DNA of 64,000 bases from Lepisosteus oculatus (Eukaryota > Chordata > Actinopteri > Semionotiformes > Lepisosteidae), in the NCBI RefSeq assembly GCF_040954835.1, contig NW_027167680.1, forward strand, positions 124,001-188,000, in the 5' to 3' direction. The position numbers and the translations under genes were made by a program. A model generated the notes under the pieces. It saw only the letters and a program-made list of their open reading frames with translations. It was not told the origin of the DNA and made no database searches. Shown here piece by piece: positions 44,830 through 55,404 of the stretch. The stretch's first letter is position 1; each line of letters begins with the position of its first letter.

Positions 44830-45868
44830 GCTGTTAGGTTCCTTTCCGTGGTGAGATGGGTTGTCATGCAACGCTGCTACATAGTGCCGACAGACAATTA
44901 AATGACAAAAATGAAGAGAGTTAAAGCAGCTGGAAAGATTTTCTTACAACTTTTGAGCTGACACAGTTTTGGAAAATGTTTTCTTCACGCTGTACTGTAC
45001 CACATAGGCAGCCAAGAGTCTCCAAAACAAAACAGAATTGACAGTCATATAATGTCCATTAACCCCGGTTTTAAACACAGCATCATGTCTGCCATCATAA
45101 GAATATGAGTCCAATATTTTAGAATATAGTCAGAATGTCTTCTAACCTTACCTGTGGTGTCTTTAATCCCTATTGCTCAATGCATGATGTACGTACTGCA
45201 TACATGTGTCTTGAGAATGAGGAATGGGCCCCTGAGACATTTACCTGTTTCACAAATGATCGTATTTTACTAGAGATTCTGTTTGGGATTCAGATGTGCA
45301 TTCGGACAGCAATTCCTTTCAAGAAATGATACGTTCTGGATGAGGTCAAAGGTGCTGGAACACTGTATCTAGGATGTGTTTGCAGAGACTGTGTGTCTCC
45401 TGCTTCAACGCAGTGATAAACAGATGTGCTCCTTTAATTTATTGGTACATGCCCAGGGCAGTAAGCAGTCTGAGGATTTATTTCCAGATGGCATAGAGCA
45501 GTGAAGCAGTGAAGTAGTGCAACACACTGGATCATTATATTATTAGAATCTATTCTACTTAAATTATTACATTATACTCAATTTGAGTTCATTTTAAAAA
45601 GTAAAAGGTAATGAAAGGAATGCATTTTCATAAGAAAGATAATACCGATATGCATGTGATAATCTTCCTTATATCATGTAGTGCGTCATTTGGACACTTT
45701 GTGGGCTTGAAATACAAAGCAAATCATGTTCTATGGTACAAGATAAATACAAAACTTAAGCTTTTATTTTAATTAGATTTGTTTATAAAGCATAAGCAAT
45801 CATTTATTACATTAATATATGTGAAAATAACATTTTAGCATCATATTATTACATACAGTTATCAATCA
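44830..45868 (+). repeat. Ile spacer and AT-rich unit, forward copy 3
   Basis: Direct copy of 15,790-16,810 and 34,220-35,150. It is cut at about 45,868, where a 5'-clipped U4 promoter follows. Confidence 0.8.
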
Positions 45869-45918
45869 AACATTGATAACGATTTCCATAGGATCCCCGC
45901 GGTTGCCTGGCAACCGTC

Positions 45919-46065
45919 AGCTTTGCGCAGTGGCAGTATCATAGTCTGTGAGGTTTAGCCGAGGCTCGATTATTGCTAGTTGAAAACTTTTCCCAATACC
46001 CCGCTTCCGCCGGTTTGCAATACAATCGGCGAAAGCAATTTTTGACAGTCTCGTCAGAGACTGAG
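45919..46065 (+). pseudogene. U4 snRNA copy with clipped promoter
   Basis: Full-length U4 with a few substitutions (ATCATAGTCTGTG and GAGGCTCGA in the 5' hairpin). The X-box at 45,899 is intact. Homology to the other U4 promoters stops at about -47 (45,872), so the proximal element region is missing. The 3' box is GTGTAAAGACAGA (one change). Probably silent. Confidence 0.85.
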
Positions 46066-46758
46066 CAAGGTGTGTAAAGACAGATATTGTCATGGTGACA
46101 TCATGGTAGAAAGAAACGAGCTTGTTACGTCTCAACAGAAACGCTCTTTAGCTCTTTCAGCGTTATTCAGAGAACAGCGTCTGTCGAGATCACTTTTGAG
46201 TCAGCTTGAAACGCCGGGTGCTGTCAGTTTGATTTCATATTGCTCGTAGCGGCGCCCGGCTTTTGTCTGTCAAACGTTAGGTTGCGCTTCTTCATGCTGC
46301 ATTGTCGGCATGAGTGGAGCTTTTTAAACGCCTGTACTTACTGCGCCCCATAAGAAATGGTTTGTCCCTGTTCAAAAGAGATTGTGCGATGTCCTGCAGC
46401 GTTCGCAAAGCAAACCTTTGACAGTTTGATAAGAGCGTAAATAAAAAGGCTATTCCTGCGTCTACCACTAATGTAAGAGCTATTTCATGTGCGGCGTGGT
46501 GCGGCTTTTCAAATGCTTGTGGGCATTTCTCTGTTGTTGATTCTTTTTTTGTGTGTAACAAAGTGGCATTTTCATGTCCGGGGAGACTATCATTCCGACA
46601 TGAAGCCACCCTTACGTCCTCTGAGGCGTGTCTGTCTGCAAGGCTTGTATTTTGGAAATGTTTTTTTGAAACGGAGAACGACTTTGAAATAGGCTTCCGC
46701 CGGCGCCTCGCGATCCAGGTAAGATTGTAGCAAGAACGCAGCGGCGACAGGGCTTGCT

Positions 46759-46840
46759 GTAGTTGTGGCCGAGTGGTTAAGGTGATGGACTAGAAATCCA
46801 TTGGGGTCTCCCCGCGCAGGTTCGAATCCTGCCGACTATG
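46759..46840 (+). tRNA. tRNA-Ser(AGA), second copy
   Basis: 82 nt. It differs from 33,461 by a few bases (GTAGTTG acceptor, GGTGATGG in the D/anticodon region, CTATG end). The anticodon stem GGACT/ATCC is better, and the T arm CAGGTTCGAATCCTG is perfect. The first T4 run is 67 bases downstream. It looks functional. Confidence 0.92.
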
Positions 46841-47053
46841 TTGTCCACCTCCTGTCGGTGTGTTCTGGCGCAAGCAAAGAAGCGCGCCTCTTTGCTGTTC
46901 CTGGTGGTTTTAAAACGCCAAATCGCTTGTACCCGCTGCCTTGGAAATAAATTCTTCAGCGTCTGCGAATGGCATTTTGCAGCTGGAAGCAGATGTCGAC
47001 GCTTTTTGCACAGAGCACCAGAAAAGCGTCTTTTTTGAAGGCCCAGGCACTGA

Positions 47054-47124
47054 GCATTGGTGGTTCAGTGGTAGAATTCTCACCTGCCACGCGGGAGACT
47101 CGGGTGCGATTCCCGGCCAATGCA
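47054..47124 (+). tRNA. tRNA-Gly(GCC), second copy
   Basis: Acceptor GCATTGG/CCAATGC and anticodon GCC. The T loop begins TGC instead of TTC (GGGTGCGATTCCC), which weakens the B box. The anticodon stem has an A-C mismatch (CTCAC/GCGGG). It may be impaired. Confidence 0.85.
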
Positions 47125-47129
47125 GTGGC

Positions 47130-47540
47130 GTTTGCAGTGAGCAGCTCCATAACTTGCATCCCATTGCAACTCGCAACTGAAAACCCACTGAAGCTAAGCA
47201 GGTGTGAGCCAGGTCAGTACCCAGATGAGGGTGAGCTACAGGGAAAAACAAAGCTTCCAGCTGGAAGCGGTGTTAATGGTGCTGGCGGGGGGGCGCTTAC
47301 CTTGAGATCTGTGCGGGTCCCAATGCCCCAGCATAGTGACGGAGACGCTGTGTTGTTAAAGGGCGCTGTCTTTTGGATGAGATGTAAAACCGAGGTCACA
47401 GCGCTCTGTGGTCATTCAAAATGACCACCAAAACCTTTGACAAAAGCTCTTGGTAATTGATGGTCTTCAAAAATGCTTCTCCTATAGGTACATTTTAAAT
47501 CAGCTGAAAAATTCTGTGAAATAGGGGGGGACTTCAGGCC
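47130..47540 (+). mobile_element. 5S-rRNA-derived SINE, copy 3
   Basis: Same arrangement and nearly the same length as copy 2. It has the 5S-like head GAAGCTAAGCAGGTGTGAGC and a body ending near TAAATCAGCTGAAAAATTC. It lies right after the Gly gene. Confidence 0.75.
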
Positions 47541-47681
47541 AGTGTAGGATTTGGGTTACAAGAACCATGAAACTGCACGAGAAATCCCGTACACTGAATT
47601 ACACGGCTTTCTATTCAAAGGAGGACAAAAGAAATTCCCTGAGTTCGATTTTTTGCAGCACAGAGAGGAGCACTGTCGTGA

Positions 47682-47755
47682 GGCTGGTTAGCTCAGTTGG
47701 TTAGAGCGTGGTGCTAATAACACCAAGGTCACGGGTTCGAGCCCCGTACGGGCCA
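47682..47755 (+). tRNA. tRNA-Ile(AAU), second copy
   Basis: A 74-nt cloverleaf. The body is GGCTGGTTAGCTCAGTTGG (one acceptor G-U, GGCTGGT/ACGGGCC). The anticodon is AAT with stem TGGTG/CACCA fully paired, and the T arm is CGGGTTCGAGCCCCG. CCTTTTCTCC follows. It looks functional. Confidence 0.93.
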
Positions 47756-48036
47756 GGTCCTTTTCTCCTCTCTTACCAAAGCTGTTAGGTTCTTTTCCGT
47801 GGTGAGAGGGGTTGTCATGCAACGCTGCCACATAGTGCCGACAGACAAGAGTGTTGCGGGAGAAGAGAAAAGTGTTTGAAGATTTAAGAGTGTCTTAGGT
47901 GGAGCCAAAATCAAGTGTCACAAATGCAAGTGGGAGGATTTCAAATGTTTAATATGGTAAAAATAAGCGGAAGTTATCTGCTGGTCCGGCACAGTCTGCC
48001 ATGCTTTTGTCATATACTGTAAAGTGGTGTCGAACT

Positions 48037-48081
48037 GGGTGTCGAACTGGAGCCTCACCATTTGCATATGTGAGGCTCCAG
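48037..48081. promoter_or_regulatory. Octamer-in-hairpin, inverted copy
   Basis: AACTGGAGCCTCAC, an 11-base loop holding ATTTGCAT, then GTGAGGCTCCAGTT. It is the reverse complement of the figure at 36,742. Here part of the left arm context (GTCGAACTGG) is duplicated. Confidence 0.55.
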
Positions 48082-48379
48082 TTATACACCGAATGTCACA
48101 TTAAATGACAAAAATTAAGAGAGTTAAAGCAGATGGAGAGGTTTTCTTACAACTTTTGAGCCGACACAGTTTTGGAAAATGTTTCCTTCAGGCTGCACTG
48201 TACAACATAGGCAGCCAAGAGTCTCCAAAACAAAACAGAATTGACAGATAGGAGAAAATACCCACTCGTCCTGAAGTTCCCATAATCCAGCACTGAGCGT
48301 AAACAAAGTGTCTAAGTAGCGTGGGAATGCTAACCCTAACCCTAGCTGGAGTTTGAGCAATCCAGCACTGAGCGTAAAA

Positions 48380-50118
48380 AGATGAGTCAAAGTAACGTCT
48401 AATCGGGTTAGTTTCCTTAGAGCTGGTTCAGAGTTTGCTCAAGAGTTTACCTTTCACAGATGGGCAAAGAAGAAAGTTGGGGGTGCACGCTTCAAGGCGC
48501 CTTACAGCTGTAGGGAGTGATTCGAGACGATTCGTGGCGTGTGCTCGTTCCCATATACCGTACGCCCCGGGGTGCAGTGCTAGGATGACGTACAATACCG
48601 CTTGGGCACATAACGGCGTTATATGCAAGTGCGGGACGTGAGGGTTTTCGTTTGTTCGTTTTGTTTTGCTCTGCTTTGCTTTGTTTCGTGGTCAAGAGGC
48701 GTAAGGTAAGTCGTAATCCAGGGAGAACACTGGTGGCAAACAGTCCGAGGTGAGAGGCGAGGTCCAAAGTCAAAAAGGCAGAAGGGGAGTCCAATATCCA
48801 GAATAAACGAGGTAATGGAAAAAACGCCAGGTAGAGCTCTCAAGGAGTAGACTCAATACCAGCGGGAAGCAGGTAAAGATGGTAAAAATAGCACTGCGTA
48901 CCGCACGGTGGAGTGTGTGCAGGTGGGTTAACTCGTGCGGCGGCGTTTGTTAATAATCACCCGCTGCTGGTGCTGTTTAGATTGCTTAAGAGTTGGTCTT
49001 AACTGCCTGGCGGTCATGACAAGCTCCTCTTTAAGCTGTGGTTTAGTTTTGCATTCATGTGTTTCTAGAGCAGTTATTTATGGGGGTGGGTGGGTCTTTC
49101 ACAGAGGCTCAGGACAAATCCCCTGCATGAAAGTCTACTGTGTGCGTTCAAACAGTCACAGGTCAAGAGCCAGGCAGGAGGACAATGGACAGAAGCAGCA
49201 ACGAACTAAAAATAAAAGAACGAATATGAAAAAGCCACCATCTTTTTCTTTTTGACATTTTCCGACTTTCATGCAAGCCAGGACAAAGTTGCTCGTAGCT
49301 ACTTGTGGATTCAAATACTCTATCGAGTGCTTTGATGAGTTTTTGCAATTTGATTGTCGTCCTGTCAGCCTGTTTCTGTTTTTCTTTTCAATCTAGTGAT
49401 GGAAAGTAAGAGGGAAATGATGGAGCAATCAATAACTGCTCCGGAAAAATGGCAGAAAGAAATGGCCCGTCACTAAGGACATTTGTGAAGCAGAGGAGTG
49501 ACATCACCACAAAGGCGACACATTCTGCTGATGGTTTTGGTGAATAATGATTGAGGCGCGTTAAGAGAAAGGTAGCTGTGTCAGCATGCGTAGGCTGCAA
49601 AGGATAAAGCAAAGGTTTACTCCATGCTGAAAAGAGAAGAAAAGAAGCACAACGTTTTGGCTGTGGAGTCTTCTGTGCCATCTTCTTTAGCGATGGTGAT
49701 GATGTTTACATTGGAAAAACTGAGACACGCATACTGGAGGGGCTTGAACCACCAACTTTTCAGCACCACAGAGTCTGACAGTCTTTTGTGCGCCCTACAT
49801 TTGCAGGTTTATGGTCAAAGAAAACAATCACTTGCGCTTCTTGCAGCCGGCAATCTTTTTCCACTGACAACCAAGAAATGGATTTCATCTTTCACAAGCT
49901 GTATGGATTTCTTCAAAAACAAGTTATTCCAGAAAGGAAATGAATTCTTGCATTAAACTGAACCAAGCTGTACATGTTTGTCTGAAATGAGACATTCGGC
50001 ACAACAAGACACGGAGAGAGGCACCGCTGGTATTCAGACCAGGGATCGCCTGCTTACTAGGCAGGCACTTTAAGCCACTAGGGAACAGCGCCAGCGGAGC
50101 ACCGCGCTTTTACAGACA
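48380..50118. repeat. Inverted duplication, right arm (about 1.75 kb)
   Basis: Reverse complement of 23,175-24,941, with small indels and substitutions. About 23.4 kb separates the arms. Confidence 0.85.
50019..50092 (-). pseudogene. tRNA-Thr-like pseudogene, mirror copy
   Basis: Reverse copy of 23,212-23,285 with the same faults (rearranged D arm, TCTGAAT T loop, anticodon AGT). Duplicated together with its flanks. Confidence 0.75.
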
Positions 50119-50790
50119 CTTGGATTTGGGTTTTTTTCATTTATGTTTGTGGACCTTCACCATTTGAGGAAGTGAGTTAGATAAGAAAGTTACAGGTATG
50201 GTGAGCAATGACTAACAAAGGCACGTACTGCGTATTCCTTACAGAAGAGTAAGCAATTTGTTCTAAAAAACACCGGCTAAAGTCCAACATCGTTAGCAAT
50301 CTTATTACTTAAATAGAATAAACATCAATAAACTGTAAGGTGCTGGTACATGCGAGTAGATTTGATCTTCTATTAAACAAAAATGCAATTACAGCTCTAA
50401 AAAGGTCAACCTAGACTTCTGTAACAGATCTGTTCAGGTCATCGCTGTTCCTCTGACCTTGTGAGTCTTTGGAATTTTAAAAGTGTATTTTGCTTGCCTT
50501 TCATGTGGTCTGTGTACAAGTCACTGTGGCGTATGCGGTCCTACACAGCCTTGCTATAGACGTGACGAGCCTCCGCTATGTTGCAATGGAGAACAGGTTC
50601 AGTACGGAGCTGCCGAGAAAATTCAGCTGGAAAGCTCGTTGCAGAAAAGCATCGTTATCTGCGTCCAGCTGCAAAGCGTCACTCGTGGGTGCTGAAGAAT
50701 CGATTTCACAGGCTGCGGGTATAGGCGATTTAGAGTGTTAAAGGTCCCAGCGAAAACAAAACAGCGCTGGTCCTTTTTCATGCACGCACG
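50119..50790. other. Single-copy spacer
   Basis: No gene or repeat partner is recognised. The last 250 bases resemble Ser-unit spacers only in scattered words (CAGCTGGAAAGC, TTGCAGAAAAG). Confidence 0.35.
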
Positions 50791-50793
50791 AGA

Positions 50794-50875
50794 GCAAATG
50801 CAAAGGATTTGAACCTGCGTAGGGAGATCCAAACAGATTTCAAGTGTGTTGCCTTAACCACTCGGCCACGATTAC
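50794..50875 (-). pseudogene. tRNA-Ser(UGA) pseudogene
   Basis: Box A (TGGCCGAGTGG) and anticodon TGA are recognisable. The acceptor does not pair (GTAATCG against TTTGCAT), the anticodon stem is broken and the T loop is TTCAAAT. An old copy. Confidence 0.7.
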
Positions 50876-50879
50876 AGTA

Positions 50880-52125
50880 AGTAAGCCAGCTGTTGGCTTC
50901 TTGCTACAATCGAACAAGGAGTGCAAGGCGGCGGCGGCAACTTTTTTCAAGTTCGCTCTCCGTTTAAGAAACCTTTTACGCCATACGTGTAAGCAGACAC
51001 ACACCTCAGAGTACTTAAGGGTGGCTTCAAGTTGGAATGATAAAGTCTCCCCGTTCGGACATGAAAATAGAACTTTCTTAGACAGAAAGAAATCAACAAC
51101 GGAGACATGTGGATGACGATTTCAGTCACTGCACTTTGAATAGCATTTTTACTCGAGTTACAGGAGATGCACGAATGGCCCTTGACCTACGCTCTTACGA
51201 ATGACTTGGAACATTCAAAGAGAACAGCCCTCAAGTCCTGCGGTTTATTATAATGCTGTTGCGTGTCGAGGCAGTATTTGACTCCGTCCTACCGTTGAGA
51301 CAGGGGGCGTACTGTAAATGAACTGCACCTGACAGCTTTAGAAAAACACCTGGGCTCAGTACGGTGCTGAGAGCTCAGCGTTGCTGTTGTTCTTATTAGC
51401 ACGCACTGCATCGGCTATGACCCGAACTTTTCAATTATTCCGATCAGTAAGTCAACACGTAGTCCACATGAAAGGTAGAAATATTCTCTTGTCTGTCTCA
51501 TGTTTTTATAGAACTGAATGTCCCTGACAATGTACTGTTAGTTTTAATTGAAGAACGGCATCTGTGTTCAAATATACCAGAAAAGTTTACGTAACTGCTC
51601 ATGCAACACTCAGTTGTAATTAGTCAAGAAATAAAGTCGAACAACAGCTGCGAGATTGATTCTGAACGTATGAGATTGCAGCGCCTTTTACTTCCATTGA
51701 CAAATGATAGATATTCGAAGAGAGATCCTTCAGACCAGCAAGCAAACCCACGGCTATTTCGGTTTTCTATCTAGGCAACGTTGGTGTCTGCAATAGCATA
51801 CATGAAAGCGTGATGCAATTTCTGTGGCTACATTAGTTGCACGTCATGCACAGTAAGAGTGTTTCTAACACCAAATACAAAGTCAACAATTAGCGATCAC
51901 GCCTTCTCCTCAGTTAACCCACTGAAACCCTTGCTGTTAACAGTTCTTTACTGCGTGCTTTACGAGCACCTACATATTGTGTCGGTTCTTTCAGCTTTAT
52001 TCATTACGTTTTCAAAGGCATAAGTAGAGCACCAGAGGTGCGAACACAAAGTGTGTGGTTACTTGAAGAATTGATTTCCATGGCAGCGGGGACAATTGAT
52101 TTAGCGTTTTTATAGCACGAGGAAA
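50880..52125. repeat. Ser/Arg spacers, inverted copies
   Basis: Reverse complement of 28,740-29,440 and 40,012-40,540 over about 51,310-52,030. The first 400 bases resemble the 57,804-58,200 spacer weakly. No gene. Confidence 0.65.
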
Positions 52126-54060
52126 GAAGAAGCAGCACACCGGGGTAAAGTTAGCTTGAAGTTCGAAAACGATTTTGGCACGCCTGTAGCGCTTTCACGA
52201 AATCTCTTAGAGTTGCGAGAATGCTTGTTTTGTGTATAAAATACATTGTGGATGCTTTCTCAGCCTTTACTTTTTCGATTTTATGACATTTTTTTGACCA
52301 TGCACGAATATTCTTTTGTCCATATCTTCGCAATGGAAGCACAGAACGCCGTCAAACCAAATGCATTTTAAAGACCACGACTTGTGGATATTTCCACAGC
52401 CTTTACATCAAACTATCAGTGAGCTAATTATCTTTTTTTAAACCTCCGGTTTTTCATCGATGCGTAATTACGCACGAACTGGAACCCGGGGGACCGCTGT
52501 GTGCACACGTTCACAACGCGAGAAATACTGTTCAATACGGCTTCATGCGAAAAACCCGTATATGACCATAGGAAGCAGAACAGCGCAGTCTCCCATTACC
52601 CAGACTGTAAGCACGGGAATAAAGCTTTGTTTGATTTCTGAAACCCTTCCTTTACGCCCTGTTTTCATTCAGGTAAGGGTCAACTATATTCACAATACTA
52701 CTGACAGCAGGAAGATTAAAATATTCTTTTCTCAGCAGCTTATTAAAAACAGCTCCCATGATGTTCAAACCGATTTTTTACACAGAACACTGACACAGCT
52801 TTGCATTCTGAATCTCTTTTTCTCAGGCTTTTATTTAATATGGCACAATGCACTGGGATAGGGGTATTCTGTTCACAAACCAATAGCATTTAAACCACAT
52901 CACCCACAATGCAGCAAGTGTTTTGCACACTAAGCAGGTCCTCTGACTTTTCCCAGCTTTGTTTTGGGTTGTGGAACCTTTCTTTATATTTTTTAGGATT
53001 TTCTGAAGATAACACTACAGGTAATACACTGGGATAGGTGGGTCGTCTTCATGGCTCAATAGCATTTCAAATACAGCACCCACACTGTTGAAACCAAGTG
53101 TTTTACACACCAGACAGGCCCCCTAACTTTATATAACCTTGCTGTGGCTGTGGCCCCTTTCTTTAATTTTTTATGATTTTTTGAAGATAACACTACAGGT
53201 AATACACTGGGATAGGTGGGTCGTCTTCATGGCTCAATAGCATTTCAAATACAGCACCCACACTGTTGAAACCAAGTGTTTTACACACCAGACAGGCCCC
53301 CTAACTTTATATAACCTTGCTGTGGCTGTGGCCCCTTTCTTTAATTTTTTATGATTTTTTGAAGATAACACTACAGGTAATACACTGGGATAGGTGGGTC
53401 GTCTTCATGGCTCAATAGCATTTCAAATACAGCACCCACACTGTTGAAACCAAGTGTTTTACACACCAGACAGGCCCCCTAACTTTATATAACCTTGCTG
53501 TGGCTGTGGCCCCTTTCTTTAATTTTTTATGATTTTTTGAAGATAACACTACAGGTAATACACTGGGATAGGTGGGTCGTCTTCATGGCTCAATAGCATT
53601 TCAAATACAGCACCCACACTGTTGAAACCAAGTGTTTTACACACCAGACAGGCCCCCTAACTTTATATAACCTTGCTGTGGCTGTGGCCCCTTTCTTTAA
53701 TTTTTTATGATTTTTTTAAGATAACACTACAGGTAATACACTGGGACAGGTGGGTCATCTTCATGGCTCAATAGCATTTCAAATACAGCACCCACTCTGC
53801 TGAAACCAAGTGTTTTACACACCACACAGGTCCCCTAACCTTATACAACCTTTCTGTGGTTGTGGCCCCTTTCTTTATTTTTTTAATAAGAATTTTAGTT
53901 TTTCAATATGGCACCATTAGACAGGCGGTACATGGGGATTGGGGGGTGCTATTCATGAGTCAATAGCTCTTCAAGCACAACAGCCACAGTGCTGCAACCA
54001 GGTGTTTTACACCAGACATTTCCCCTAACCTTATACAACCTTGCTTTGAGTTGTGGAACA
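52126..54060. repeat. Large palindrome, left arm
   Basis: Reverse complement of 55,405-57,680, including an open frame of 133 codons that is preserved in both arms. The frame matches nothing I know, and it contains both silent and replacement differences. The inner part is satellite DNA. Confidence 0.85.
53020..53910 (+). repeat. 178-bp satellite array, left
   Basis: Monomers start at 53,020, 53,198, 53,376, 53,554 and 53,732 (word GGTAATACACTGGGATAGG), an exact 178-bp period. The first four are almost identical and the fifth has begun to diverge. More decayed monomers reach about 54,240. Confidence 0.95.
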
Positions 54061-54287
54061 TTTCTTTATTTTTTAATGTTTTTTTTTTACTGTAATCAAG
54101 TGTTGTGCTCACTAGGCAGGCCTCCTGACCTTTCACAGTCATGCTTTGTTGTGTGCAACTTTAATTATCTTTTTAGGATTTTTTGAACATGGCAACTTCC
54201 ACCGAGACGGGTGGGGGGTGTGGGGGTGCTCTTCAATAGCTTTTTCATCTATACACACAAACGGATGTAACCAAGACACTCAGAACC

Positions 54288-54725
54288 TGTCACGCAGGGG
54301 CTGACTGCTGAGGATAGGGATCCAATGCGGTGCCCTTGGTAGGGTTGGCGCGAGACGCAGGCGTAGTCGGAGTAAACAGGCAGGGGCCCGAGTCCGGGAA
54401 GGCGTAGAAGTTGCGTCGGTAGGCAGAGGCGTAAATGAAGAGACAGGCTGGGGTCAGGATCCGAGAAAGCGTAAAACAGGCGAAGGTACAAAATCGAGTG
54501 GCTAAAGCAGTTGTCGGAAAAGCGGGGTCGAGGTCCAGGGGAGAAGTCATAGTAAGGCAAAGGCGTAGTTAGTAGGTAAGCTCCGGGAGAGAATCTCAAT
54601 CGTGAGCAATGACCGGGGGACAGATGAGGGTTTAAGTAGAGGACTGATTGACATGTGCACGTTTGGTATGGGGAGAGCTCGAGGGAATGCGGGAGCGCTT
54701 GCCTGCGTGAGGGAGATTCATGACA
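54288..54725 (-). mobile_element. Solo LTR, Ty3/Gypsy-like
   Basis: 438 bp. On the minus strand it starts TGTCATGAATC and ends GCGTGACA, with the 5-bp target duplication GAACC on both sides (54,283-54,287 and 54,726-54,730). The terminal words and size fit a Gypsy-type LTR. No internal region remains, so it is a solo LTR fossil. The clean duplication suggests fairly recent insertion, after the palindrome centre existed. Confidence 0.85.
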
Positions 54726-54730
54726 GAACC

Positions 54731-55404
54731 AACAGAATCAACCTGAACTCATAGAAAAACAAGAATGCCCCCGAGACACCTGAATCCCCCTCCTGGACCA
54801 CTCTGGTATCAACACCCCCAAACCCATCCATACCAGCTAACAAGATTCAGAATCGGTGCAACCCTCCAACCTGGACCAAGAGCAGGATGGGACAAGAACC
54901 TGCACCACACAACGTACACAGGTTTGTATTTTTGGCTGAAGATGAAAATGTCTAACATAGATTGTTTTGGTTCTAGCAAACAATAAAAATAGTTGTTAAA
55001 ATCCAAACACACATAATGAGATCACTCTCTGTCAGTATGTGTAACATTCTGGGTCTGGGCTCCTCTGTATTTGGGCTAAAGAGAGTTCAACAACATTTAT
55101 TAAATGCACTGACATCATAATCTGACAAGATCCATTGTTTAGGGGAGACTTGACCACCCACTGTCCCCCTGGTATCGTGAAGCTCATTGTCCTTTAGCTT
55201 TCCAAAACCAGAATCAATTGGGACTCCGGGGGGATCGGTGTATGCAAAATATGAATTCCTTATGCAAGAAATTGTATATGGTCAATATAGCGATCATATC
55301 TTATCAGCAGATGGTAATCTCCAAGGAACAAGTAATAGGTTTATTCCACGCTGAAAAATGATCAAATGATTGATGAACCCAAGTGATTTGAAAGAAATGT
55401 TAAA
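54731..55404. other. Palindrome spacer
   Basis: A single-copy stretch between the palindrome arms. A short copy of the dispersed AATAGGTTTATTCC repeat lies at about 55,325. No gene is seen. Confidence 0.5.

Noticed and set aside
54249-54599. Minus-strand ORF of 116 codons
   Set aside because: It lies wholly within the solo LTR and has no protein resemblance.
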